Of a DNA stretch of 60,768 bases, positions 47,930-57,063 are shown piece by piece. The notes under the pieces were generated by a model. That model was not told where the DNA came from and made no database searches. It was given only the letters and a program-made list of their open reading frames with translations. The stretch comes from Diacronema lutheri (taxonomy: Eukaryota > Haptophyta > Pavlovophyceae > Pavlovales > Pavlovaceae): assembly GCA_019448385.1 (NCBI GenBank), contig JAGTXO010000090.1, positions 1 to 60,768 of the forward strand, written 5' to 3'. Both the position numbers and the translations under genes were made by a program. The first letter of the stretch is position 1. The number at the start of each line of letters is the position of its first letter.

Positions 47930-49250
47930 ATCTATACGTTGCAGCCACACGTCGCATTGCGTTGCCCGCCACGCGCCACGGCCGCGCGGCAAGCTGCGCG
48001 CGTACGGGTGCAGCGTGCCTTCGCACCGCTTCAGCCGCAGAGGCTGCCCCGACGCGTCGTCTGCCGTCGTCGGCGGGAGCGCCCGCGCCCGCGTCGGCGG
48101 CGGGCGCCGCGCTCGCATCGGACGCGTTCCGCACCTCGAACAGCTCCGAGCAGCACCTAGAACTGAGTGGCCTCGGGCACGAGCGTCGTCGCGACGTTGC
48201 ACCGACGCAGCGCGCAGAGCAGGCCAACGCCGAGCGCGAGCGGCTTCTCGCGCACGCAGCCGCCGTTGAGCACGAGCCGCTGCTCGGGCCGCAGCCCTCG
48301 GTCGATCGCGTGCACGCGCACGATCCGCGCTGCCGCGCGCGCGCACGCGCGCCGGTTTGCGCCGCCGCGCCGCTTGCGCGCGCGCAGGCGTGCACGCGCG
48401 CCGTGCACGGGCAGCGTGGCCCGTCGCACGCGCTTGTGCGCGCGCGCGAAGGCGAGCTGCTCGTCCAGGCCTTGCGCGGTACGCCCGCCATGCGCCGCGC
48501 CGAGCGCCGCCTCGAGCACGGCCGCCATTGGCGGAGCGCGCGGCGCACCCGGCCGCGCGCCGCTTAGCCCCAGCGGGCGAGCGCGCGAGTTCGCGTTGGC
48601 GAGCGGCCGTTGCCGCGCGGCCTCGATCTTGCCGCGCTCGCGCGCGTGCCCCTCGCGCGCGGCGCGCTCGCGCTGCGTGAGGCAGACCGAGATGGGCTCG
48701 AGCCCTCAACCGCCGGACGCGTACGTCATGAAAGTCGCCAATGCCGGGTTCCATCCCACGTCAATCGCCTCGGCCAGCTGGGCAGGCGTCGCCTCGTCGA
48801 ACGTGACGTCGAGCCCTCAACCGCTGGACGCGTACGTCACGAAAGTCGCCAATGCCGGGCGACACTGTGGCGCCGACGTACGTGTGCCGCTGCTCCGCCG
48901 TCACGTCGCTGCGGGCAGCTGCTCTCCTGCCCACCGCCACGCCCGCTCGTCGAGGTTGAACAAGTGGCCGTAGATCAGCACCTTGACACGCGGATCGCTG
49001 GTGAAGGTGCGCGGGTCGATGAGCGGCACGCCGTCGGCCGTCGGCAGCCTGCGCACCTGATCGCAGACGAAGGCCGTGTCGTCCTCGTCGAGCAGGAGAT
49101 AATGGTCCCGCGCGCACATATGGACAAAACGCTGCTGCATACCCTCGCGCTGGAGGCAGAGCGCGTGCGGCGGCGGCTCTCCGCTGATGTGCGTAAAGAG
49201 CATCGCGAGGCGCGTGAGCAGCGACGCACGCGCCCATCGCCGCCTTGTCC
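47930..49250 (-). pseudogene. Fanzor pseudogene of the left-edge lineage
   Basis: Minus strand, tail-to-tail with the giant gene. It begins with the same 'QPDKAAMGA' as the left-edge copy, then after a frame shift 'HISGEPPPHALCLQREGMQQ', 'YLLLDEDDTAFVCDQVRRL' and 'NLDERAWRWAGEQLP'. The RuvC-I region is damaged: a deletion precedes it, a local ~60-bp duplication (48700-48760 and 48810-48865) is present, and the Asp codon is replaced ('VEPG' for 'VDPG'). Further on, 'RVRRATLPVHGARARLRARK' and 'CALRRCNVATTLVPEA' survive, but the zinc-ribbon and RuvC-III end are lost after 'RATQCD'. Not functional. Confidence 0.8.
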
Positions 49251-49359
49251 GGCTGCTCGGCGCAAGCAGTCGGAGGGCGGGAGGGAGGGGGGGCGGGGAG
49301 AGAATGAAAGAAGGGGCGGCGGCGGCCCGACGGCGCCGTCAGCGTCGTCATGCGCTCCG

Positions 49360-49815
49360 CGCGCCGCGGCCTAGCTGCGCGCGCGCGCGCGGCACGTCGT
49401 CCACGCGCCGCGCGCCCATCCGTGCCCAGCTGCCGTGCCGCGCCGCGGAGCGCGCGAGACTGGGGCGCGACGCGGCGCGCGCGCGCGCCGGGCGAATGCC
49501 GAGACCGTTGCCGCGTTGCCGGTCCGTGCGCGGCCCCTCCGTTCCCACGCGCGCCGTTCGACGGTGGGCACGCGCCAACGCCTCAGAGCCGCGCGCCCGG
49601 CCGGTGGCACGCCAGCGAGCACGGGCCAACGATATCCGCGTCCTCCCGCCGCGCGAACGTGACAGCAAAGCCGCGAGCGAGCGAGGCGAGCAGGTCGAGA
49701 CCGTTGTAATGCCAAAGCTTTGCGACGTGGTCGTTGGCGACGCCGTTGGCCGCCGTGGACGTCGGCCGGGATCGGGCGCAGAACCGAGAGTCCGGCGAAT
49801 TTCATCCTGTGTATA
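49360..49815 (-). pseudogene. Ankyrin-partner gene remnant, copy C, split from its ankyrin gene by a transposon
   Basis: The sequence near 49560-49790 matches the upstream (minus-strand) region of the ankyrin genes at 23669 and 55825, including the 'FARREDAD' coding block and the 'ccgagagtccgg' segment. The ankyrin gene it belongs with resumes only after the inserted element, at 52560. Left of about 49560 the similarity fades. Confidence 0.55.
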
Positions 49816-50254
49816 CTGCCCGTTGGGTCTGAGTTCGCGGACGAAGGAACAGGAGAGACCCGCGCGCGAAAAAGCGAAAATGGCCGCGAGAGGTGCGCGC
49901 GCGCGTCGCGTCGGCCCCGCGGGAGGTGGCGCGGTGCGTGTCGCGCTATGCGTGTCGCCGCTGCGCGTGGGGGTTCCTGACATACCCGGGAACCCCGCTC
50001 TCATAACCGCGACACGTGCAGGCGGCGCGGCCGCAGCGCCGCGAGCGGCGTCATCATCGGCGTCGGTCGCGGGCACCGGCTCTCGGTCGAGGTCATGAAG
50101 ATCATCCTGCGGCGGCTATTTTCTCGGCAGGAGCGCGGTGAGGATTGCGGATGACCTCCACACATCCACCGACACGCTCACGGAGTCGATCGTCCGCGCC
50201 ACCATCGAGCGGTACGAGGCCACCGGCATCGTCGATTCCCAGCCGAACAAGCCA
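49816..50254 (+). repeat. Left long terminal inverted repeat
   Basis: Carries a 5' fragment of the helix-turn-helix reading frame that ends within a few codons of the arm's inner boundary. Confidence 0.9.
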
Positions 50255-51140
50255 CACGCTCGGTGAGCCGGCAGCGGACGGCGGCGTCGCGGACGGTGTC
50301 GCCGTGCCGGCCCCGGGTTCCCAAAATGGCCAGGACCCCGCCGCCGCAGCTGCGACATCCGCCGCGCCCGGCCCGCCGGCCGGCGCAGGCGCGCTCGCGG
50401 CCCTCCGCTTGGACGCGGACGCCGGCGCGCGCGCTGGCCTTGGTCGCGTCAAGGTCGCGCGCGCCGGTTCGTTGGACAAGGCGATAGCCGACAAGATGAC
50501 GCGAGCGAAGCGCAAGGCCGACCAAGACGAGGCCGATCGCGCGCGCGAGACCTCGGCGCCGGCTGGCGCGCGACCCCGCGTGCCGAGGGTTACCATGTAC
50601 TCGCCTACAACAATTGGCGCGCTGCCGCAGCGCTCGTCTCGCAAGCCCAGCGCTGGCGCAACGAAGCCGCCCGAGAAAGCGGCTCCAGTGCGCGCCCTCG
50701 CCGGCGGTGGGGCCGGCGCGAAGGCCGGTAGCTCGAGCGCGCTGCCACGAGCACGAGCCGGACGAGCACGAGCCGGCGCGTGGGCTTGCGGCGGTGCCCG
50801 CGCAGGATTCGCTCAAGTCGTGGCGGACGACTCCGAGGAGGAGGGGAAGGCTTTGGAGACGCTGCGCGTGTACCTCGTGTCCTTTGACGCGTACGTTGAT
50901 GCCCTCTACGTTGATGCCCTCAAGCCGGGCGAGCCATTGTGCGTCAAGCTGGGCGCCAACTCGGGGGACAACGATGCGATCACTCGCGTGCAAGCTTTAA
51001 AAAGGGCCAAGCTCCTCGTCAGTATAGCGCGGAGGCCGCGGAGCTCGCCAAGTCGGAGGCCGCGCGCACGCAGAGGAGAACAAGGTGCACTTTGCGCCTG
51101 CGCTCGGGGAGAAGGCGCAAGCGCAGGCCCGGTCGGCTGA
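50255..51140 (+). CDS. Transposon cargo ORF of unknown function
   Basis: The open frame within the element extends from the left arm. Its upstream part is Ala/Pro-rich and basic ('KMTRAKRKADQDEADRARE'). A conserved-looking part 'VVADDSEEEGKALETLRVYL' then 'VSFDAYVDALYVDALKPGEP' and 'LCVKLGANSGDNDAITRVQ' follows, with a 15-bp direct duplication encoding 'YVDAL' twice. No known domain. A further frame at 51085-51273 is rich in Ala/Glu/Lys and may continue it by frame shift. Confidence 0.3.
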
Positions 51141-51506
51141 GACGCGCGCCAACAAGGACGAGGCGGCCGCAAAGGCGGCGGAGATCAAAGCCGCGCAGCT
51201 TGAGGAGCGCACGGCGGAGACGAGCGATGTGTCGGCGCGCCGGCCCGGCGCGCGAGACGCGTCGCGCCGCTAATCGCGCTCGACCGGCGAAGACGGTGAG
51301 GATGACGAAGCAAGCGCTTCCGCGCCGCTACGCGCTCTCGTTGGTCTACAAGCAGCCGACGGCTTTTACGCGCTGGTCGAGAGCCGCGACGTGCTCACCA
51401 CGCTCCTACGCTCGACGCACGACTCGACTCACGGCAACCTGCCGCAGCCGCCTCACTCCCTTCGGCTCTACCGGATCGGCATCAGCGAGAGGTCGGCGCG
51501 CCCGCA

Positions 51507-51839
51507 GTGTTCGTCCGCCTGACGCTGATCACCGACGATGCCGACGTGGCGCGCAGGTTTTACGCGCCGAGCGGCGCGCAGCAGGACTTGGACATCTGCA
51601 TTCTTTACCTTGTCGTCGAGGTGACGCCCCCGCCCAAGCACCCTGGCAAGGTCGGTGGCGGCGGCCTCGTGGCGTCGGGCGGCTGGGCCGGCGCGTTCGG
51701 TGCCTGCTCCGCGCCTGTGCCGGCGCCGCAGTCCATTGCTCCCACTATGCCGGCCGCTCAGAGCGTGGCGCTCGCGCAGCAGGTCGCGCAGGCGCTCGAG
51801 TTGTGCAAAGTTGGCTGGGATGCGACCGCGCAGGCGTGA
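51507..51839 (+). CDS. Transposon cargo ORF 2, unknown
   Basis: A 110-residue frame. 'VRLTLITDDADVARRFYAPS' and 'QQDLDICILYLVVEVTPPP' look like folded protein; the rest is Gly/Ala/Pro-rich with a helical end 'ALAQQVAQALELCKVGWD'. It may be the 3' part of the preceding cargo gene. No family recognised. Confidence 0.3.
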   Translation: MFVRLTLITDDADVARRFYAPSGAQQDLDICILYLVVEVTPPPKHPGKVGGGGLVASGGWAGAFGACSAPVPAPQSIAPTMPAAQSVALAQQVAQALELCKVGWDATAQA

Positions 51840-52052
51840 ATCAAGGCTGCTGAGCACATCAACAGCAGCGTCGAGCGCGCGCAGCTGTTCCTCAGCATGC
51901 CCGAGGTGTTCTTCTTCGTCGCGGGCCGCTTGGACGCGCTGCATCTTCTTGAGCGAGAGGCCGGCGGCGCAGAGGTTGTAGTGAATGTACTCGCGCGTGA
52001 ACGCCTTGAGCGTGACGGCCTGCAGCTCGGCCGCAATCTCGCTTAAGTAAAG

Positions 52053-52557
52053 TCACGGTTGCTCCGCCATGATCGCAAGCATCAGCTCCTGGTCGAGCTC
52101 GCTCATGAGCTTCGCGCACGGCTTGTTCGGCTGGGAATCGACGATGCCGGTGGCCTCGTACCGCTCGATGGTGGCGCGGACGATCGACTCCGTGAGCGTG
52201 TCGGTGGATGTGTGCAGGTCATCCGCAATCCTCACCGCGCTCCTGCCGAGAAAATAGCCGCCGCAGGATGATCTTCATGACCTCGACCGAGAGCCGGTGC
52301 CCGCGACCGACGCCGATGATGACGCCGCTCGCGGCGCTGCGGCCGCGCCGCCTGCACGTGTCGCGGTTATGAGAGCGGGGTTCCCGGGTATGTCAGGAAC
52401 CCCCACGCGCAGCGGCGACACGCATAGCGCGACACGCACCGCGCCACCTCCCGCGGGGCCGACGCGACGCGCGCGCGCACCTCTCGCGGCCATTTTCGCT
52501 TTTTCGCGCGCGGGTCTCTCCTATTCCTTCGTCCGCGAACTCAGACCCAACGGGCAG
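52053..52557 (-). repeat. Right inverted repeat with transposase helix-turn-helix ORF
   Basis: On the minus strand, a 60-residue frame (52235-52053) spans the arm boundary: the helix-turn-helix part lies in the arm and 'KLMSELDQELMLAIMAEQP' lies inside. This looks like the 5' end of a truncated transposase gene whose catalytic part is missing. Confidence 0.7.
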
Positions 52558-52740
52558 TAATGTCCGGGTTGTGAGCGCAGCCGTCCCCCGGGGCTCCACG
52601 GAAGAACGCGCGTCCCCAGAGGGCGGCGGTCGTCGAGTCGACCTCGAAGCGCGTGCCACTGCCCCGCTTGCCGAAAGCGCGTCTGCTCGCGGATGCTCAC
52701 GAGGCGCGCGACGGCGCGCGCGCGCGCTGAGCGCGCGGAC

Positions 52741-53822
52741 ATGGCCACGCGGCTGCCCGCCGACGTGCTCGCGCGCGTCGGCGCGCTTATCGGGCAGGAG
52801 GACGCGCTGTGCCACCAACGCGCACCCCGCGCTCGGTGATGCTGCGCACGCGCGCGCTCGCCGCGTGGGCGTGGGCGCTGCCCGGCTTCCGCTCGGCCGC
52901 GTTTCCCGCGTGGGAGCAGGTCGAGCTGTGCGCGCTGGCGGCGAGGGCTGGGTGCGTCGGCTTGATCACGTGGCTGCGCGAGCGTGGCTGCGAGTGGGAC
53001 AGCTACACGTGCTCCGCTGCAGCTATGGCTGGCCTCCTTGCGGTGCTGCAGTGGGCGCGAGAGCACGGCTGCGAGTGGGACAAACGCACGTGCCACGCTG
53101 CAGCTCGGGGCGGCCACTTGGAAGTGCTGCAGTGGGCACGTGAGCACGGCTGCGAGTGGGACATCTACACGTGCTCCGCTGCAGCTGAAGGTGGCCACCT
53201 CGAGGTGCTGCAGTGGGCGCGAGAGCACGGCTGTGGCTGGAGCATCGAAACGTGCTATTCTGCAGCTAAGGGTGGCCACCTTGCGGTGCTGCAGTGGGCG
53301 CGAGAGAACGGCTGCGTGTGGGACCACAACGCGTGCTTCTTTGCAGCCAAGGGTGGCCACCTCGAGATGCTGCAGTGGGCGCGAGAGCACGGCTGCGAGT
53401 GGGGCAGCCGCACGTGCTGCTATGCAGCTGGGGGTGGCCACCTCGAGGTCCTGCAGTGGGCGCGAGAGAACGGCTGCGAGTGGGACAGCAACACGTGCTC
53501 CGCTGCAGCTGAAGGTGGTCACCTTGCGGTGCTGCAGTGGGCACGCGAGCACGGCTGCGAGTGGGACCGCAGCACGTGCTCCTCTGCAGCTCGGGGTGGC
53601 CACCTCGGATTGTTGCAGTGGGCACGCGAGTACGGCTGCGAGTGGAACAGCAACACGTGCTTTGCTGCAGCTCGGGGTGGCCACCTCGAGGTGCTGCAGT
53701 GGGCACGAGAGCACGGCTGCGAGTGGGATGCGCGGCTCTGCTTGCAGAATGCACTCTCTTTTGGCAACGCGCGTATTGCTGATTGGGTGCACGCGCAGTT
53801 GGCGCTGCAGCAGCAGCCTTAA
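52741..53822 (+). pseudogene. F-box/ankyrin gene with a deletion in the F-box
   Basis: The F-box opens at 52741 ('MATRLPADVLARVGALIGQE') but about 38 bp are missing after 'DALC' relative to the paralogues, shifting the frame. Downstream, an intact frame (from ATG 52809 or 52836) encodes the linker, nine 27-residue units and the C-terminal cap 'FGNARIADWVHAQLALQQ' with stop TAA at 53820. It may still make a repeat-only protein. Units such as 'WSIETCYSAAKGGHLAVL' and 'CFFAAKGGHLEML' also occur in the 55825 gene, so the two are close relatives. The 5' flank is separated from its old neighbour by the 2.74-kb transposon. Confidence 0.75.
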
Positions 53823-53828
53823 CGGCAT

Positions 53829-53935
53829 TGCGCGTCCTCGTCGAGCAGAAGGTACTGATCTCGCGCAGACACATATGCGAAGCGCTGCTGCATACCCTCG
53901 CGCCGGGGGCAGAGCGCGTGCGGCGGCGGCCGGCG
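53829..53935 (-). pseudogene. Fanzor N-terminal fragment
   Basis: About 100 bp matching the left-edge Fanzor: 'PPPHALCPRREGMQQRF' and 'SARDQYLLLDED'. It begins just after the stop of the ankyrin gene. Nothing else of the nuclease remains here. Confidence 0.75.
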
Positions 53936-54189
53936 GCTCGGCGCGCGCGCAGCACGTGCAGGCGGCCGCGGCCGAACTGCGGGCCGCCGGCTGCGCAGGA
54001 GGAGCGGCCGCGGCCGAGCTGCCAGCCGCCGGCGCGGCCGTCCGCGCGGCGCAAGGCGGTGCTGCGGCCGGCTTTGCGCACGCGCCGCACGCGAGCACGT
54101 GCGCGCCGGCCGCGCCGGCCGCGCCCGGCCCCGCGCAGCCGCGGCCGCGCGCCCGGCCGCGGGCGCGGTGCTCACCGGCGACTTGAGAA

Positions 54190-55645
54190 GAGCGGCCTCG
54201 CGCTTGGCCTCCGCGCTCAGCCACGCCTCGAGCAGCGAACCAGCCGCCTGCGCGTCGCGCTCGCGCGGCCACGCGCGCCCGGCGTTGCCGAGCAGGCCGC
54301 CGCGTTCCACGCGCAGGACGCATATCGCGAGCGCGAGCGCCCACACGCCCGCGCGTCCGGCGGGCGGCACGTGCGCGCGCGAGCGCTGCGGGCAGCGCAG
54401 CTGCTCGGGCGTCGCGCCGCCAATGAAGGCACGCGCGACGAGCCCGCTCGCCCAGCTCGGAGTCGCCGCGCCCGCCGCGCCATCCCCCGGTTCGCGCGCG
54501 TGCAGGAGGAAACGGCGCCAGCGCGCGCGCGCGGAGCCGCCGTTGGTCGTGGGCGGCGAGGAGGAGGAGGAGCTGCGGGTCGGCCGCCATTCCTCGGTGT
54601 GTGTGCGAGTAGCAGCGCGTCACAGATCGTCTCGTCGATTTGCTTGAGCAGCCGCGCCCACGCGGCCCCGTGCCTCACGGCCGCCGGGTCGAGCAGTGCC
54701 CAGGCCAAAAAAGGATCGTGTGGCGCATAGGATACGACGCGTTCGTGGCGGTCGAGCAGCGCGCCCGTCTTGCCCAAGCCGAAGAAGGCGCAAAACCTGC
54801 GCGCAGGATCGTGTAGCCGGCCAAACACGCCGTCGAAGGCGATGTGCGCCACGAACGCGTGCTTGCCGCCCGTCGCCTTGGCTCGTCCACGTCTGCCTGC
54901 GCGCTGTGGTCGGCCCGGCGCTGCGGAGGCGCCAGTCCGCGCGCACCATGCGCGTGCGCGCGAGCAGGAGCTGCGCGTGCCCGCGCACGACACACGCAGC
55001 GAAGAGAAGGCGAATGGGCCGCTCGAGCGCCACCTGGGCGACGTCGCGCGAGGGCGCGCCCATGCGCGCCATCCACGCGTGCGCGCCCATGTGCGAGTAT
55101 CTCGCGAGCAGGCCCTGCGAGGCCGGCCGACCACTCGCCAAACAAGCCGGTGACCTGCGCGCAGACCGGCCAGAACGAGTTGAAACGCGCCTGCATTGGG
55201 CCTACCAGGCCAGGCTGCAGGACGAAGAGCTTCTCGTCGAGCTGGGCGCAGATGCGCCGCCGCTCGCCGCAGATGGCCGCCGCCCGCCGCTCAACAGCCT
55301 GGCAGCGGCGGGTGTCCAACTGGCCGTAACGCGTGCGTGGGGAAGTGCGAGATCGACTTGAACTCGCACAACGTCTGCACGAGCTGGGGCGCCGAGCCCG
55401 CACCGTTGAGCACGACGACCAGATCGACGGTGGGCACGCGCCGACGCCGCAGAGGCACGCGCCCGGCCGGTGGCACGCCAGCGAGCACGGCGCCAAAAAC
55501 ATCCGCGTCCTCCCGCCGCGCGAACGTGACAGCAAAGCCGTGCGCGAGAAAGGCGAGCAGGTCGAGGACGGCGACGCGGCAAAGCCTTGCGACGTGGTCG
55601 TGGGCGACGCCGTTGGCCGCCGTGGACGTCGGCCGGGATCGGGCG
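54190..55645 (-). pseudogene. Ankyrin-partner gene of unknown function, copy B (longest)
   Basis: Minus strand, head-to-head with the 55825 ankyrin gene. Conserved blocks in order: 'VPTVDLVVVLNGAGSAPQLV', 'RICAQLDEKLFVLQPGLVG', 'NSFWPVCAQVTGLFGEWSAG', 'RYSHMGAHAWMARMGAPSRD', 'LLFAACVVRGHAQLLLARTR', 'HAFVAHIAFDGVFGRLHDPA', 'FFGLGKTGALLDRHERVVSY', 'LLKQIDETICDALLLAHT', 'ARAFIGGATPEQLRCPQ' and 'SLLEAWLSAEAKREAALL'. The blocks are good protein, but the frame changes several times; some changes could be introns. I do not recognise the family. Confidence 0.5.
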
Positions 55646-55824
55646 CACAATTGAGAACCGAGATCCGGCGCCTTCCATCCTGCGTTAAATGTCCGGGTTG
55701 TGAGCGCAAGCCGGCCCGCCCCGGCTCCACGCTTGCCGAAGAGCTCCAAAGAGGGCGGCGGTCGTCGAGTCGACCTCGCAGCGCGTGCCACTGCCCCGCT
55801 TGCCGAAAGCGCGTCTGCTCGCGG

Positions 55825-56916
55825 ATGCGCACGAGGCGCGCGACGGCGCGCGCGCGCGCCGAGCGCGCGGACATGGTCACGCGGCTGCCCGCCGACGTGC
55901 TCGCGCGCGTCGGCGCGCTCATCGGGCCGGAGGACGCGCTGTGCGTGCGCGCGTCGTGCCGCGCCTTTGCGCACGCGCTTCTCGTACCGACGCGCACGCC
56001 GCGCTCGGCGATGCTGCGCTCGCGCGCGCTCGCCGCGTGGGCGTGGGCGCTGCCCGGCTTCCGCTCGGCCGCGTTTCCCGCGTGGGAACAGATCGAGCTG
56101 TGCGAGTTGGCGGCGAGGGCCGGGTGCGTCGGCCCGATCACGTGGCTGCGCGAGCGTGGCTGCGAGTGGGACAGCTACACGTGCTCCGCTGCAGCTGAAG
56201 GTGGCCACCTCGAGGTGCTGCAGTGGGCGCGAGAGCACGGCTGCGGCTGGAGCATCGAAACGTGCTATTCTGCAGCTATGGGTGGCCACCTTGCGGTGCT
56301 GCAGTGGGCGCGAGAGCACGGCTGCGAGTGGGACCACCAAACGTGCTTCTTTGCAGCCAAGGGTGGCCACTTCGAGGTGCTGCAGTGGGCGCGAGAGCAC
56401 GGCTGCGAGTGGGGCAGCCTCACGTGCTGCTTTGCAGCTGGGGGTGGCCACCTCGAGGTGCTGCAATGGGCGCGAGAGCACGGCTGCGAGTGGGACAGCG
56501 ACACGTGCTCCGCTGCAGCCAAGGGTGGCCACCTTGAGGTGCTGCAGTGGGCACGCGAGCACGGCTGCGAGTGGGACAGCGGCACGTGCTTCGCTGCAGC
56601 TCAAGGTGGCCACCTGGAGGTGCTGCAGTGGGCACGAGAGCACGGCTGCGAGTGGGAAAGCAACACGTGCTCCGCTGCAGCTGGGGGTGGCCACCTTGAG
56701 GTGCTGCAGTGGGCACGCGAGCACGGCTGCGAGTGGAATAGCAACACGTGCTATCTTGCAGCTCGGGGTGGCCACCTTGCGGCGCTGCAGTGGGCGCGAG
56801 AGCACGGCTGCGAGTGGGATCCGACGCATTGCTTGAGCAGCGCGCGCTCTTTTGGAAATTCGCGCGTGGCCGATTGGGTGCAAGCGCAGCTGGCGCTGCA
56901 GCAGTTGGTGCGATAG
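55825..56916 (+). CDS. F-box/ankyrin-type repeat protein (8 units)
   Basis: Intact 363-residue frame from the ATG at 55825. F-box 'MVTRLPADVLARVGALIGPE' with 'VRASCRAFAHALLVP', linker 'AWAWALPGFRSAAFPAWEQ', a degenerate first unit, then eight 27-residue units and the cap 'FGNSRVADWVQAQLALQQL'. The 5' flank 55650-55825 preserves the uninterrupted version of the site where the 2.74-kb transposon inserted in the paralogue. It has the fewest units of the intact family members here (11 and 13 in the others), showing that array length varies. Confidence 0.85.
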   Translation: MRTRRATARARAERADMVTRLPADVLARVGALIGPEDALCVRASCRAFAHALLVPTRTPRSAMLRSRALAAWAWALPGFRSAAFPAWEQIELCELAARAGCVGPITWLRERGCEWDSYTCSAAAEGGHLEVLQWAREHGCGWSIETCYSAAMGGHLAVLQWAREHGCEWDHQTCFFAAKGGHFEVLQWAREHGCEWGSLTCCFAAGGGHLEVLQWAREHGCEWDSDTCSAAAKGGHLEVLQWAREHGCEWDSGTCFAAAQGGHLEVLQWAREHGCEWESNTCSAAAGGGHLEVLQWAREHGCEWNSNTCYLAARGGHLAALQWAREHGCEWDPTHCLSSARSFGNSRVADWVQAQLALQQLVR

Positions 56917-57063
56917 CAATCCTTCCGGTATTTACTGTCAGCCGTTTGGTGGCCGGACTCGAACCGGGCCGGGTTTCCCGCCTACCAGCGCCCGCTTGCG
57001 GGCGTCGCTCGTCGGCGCCAGGGCGCGCAGCCGCATTTGCATCGCAAGCCGCCGCCCTCCGCA

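Larger units (their letters stand above)
49816..52557. mobile_element. 2.74-kb TA-flanked DNA transposon with 438-bp inverted repeats
   Basis: The left arm 49816-50254 and right arm 52120-52557 are inverted repeats of about 438 bp with only a few differences. Outer ends are 'ctgcccgttgggtctgagtt'. A TA dinucleotide flanks each side (49814-49815 and 52558-52559), the target duplication of Tc1/mariner/IS630-type transposons. The right arm, read on the minus strand, encodes 'RIADDLHTSTDTLTESIVRA' and 'TIERYEATGIVDSQPNKP', a helix-turn-helix resembling the N-terminus of such transposases. No DDE/D catalytic domain is seen, so the copy is probably non-autonomous. The empty site is visible in the paralogous region at 55680-55700. 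Confidence 0.85.

Noticed and set aside
56940-57010. tRNA-like T-arm ('ggttcgagtccggccacca' on the minus strand)
   Set aside because: The T-loop is convincing, but one T-stem pair fails and I could not find a matching 5' acceptor strand, D-arm or anticodon arm. At most a tRNA relic.
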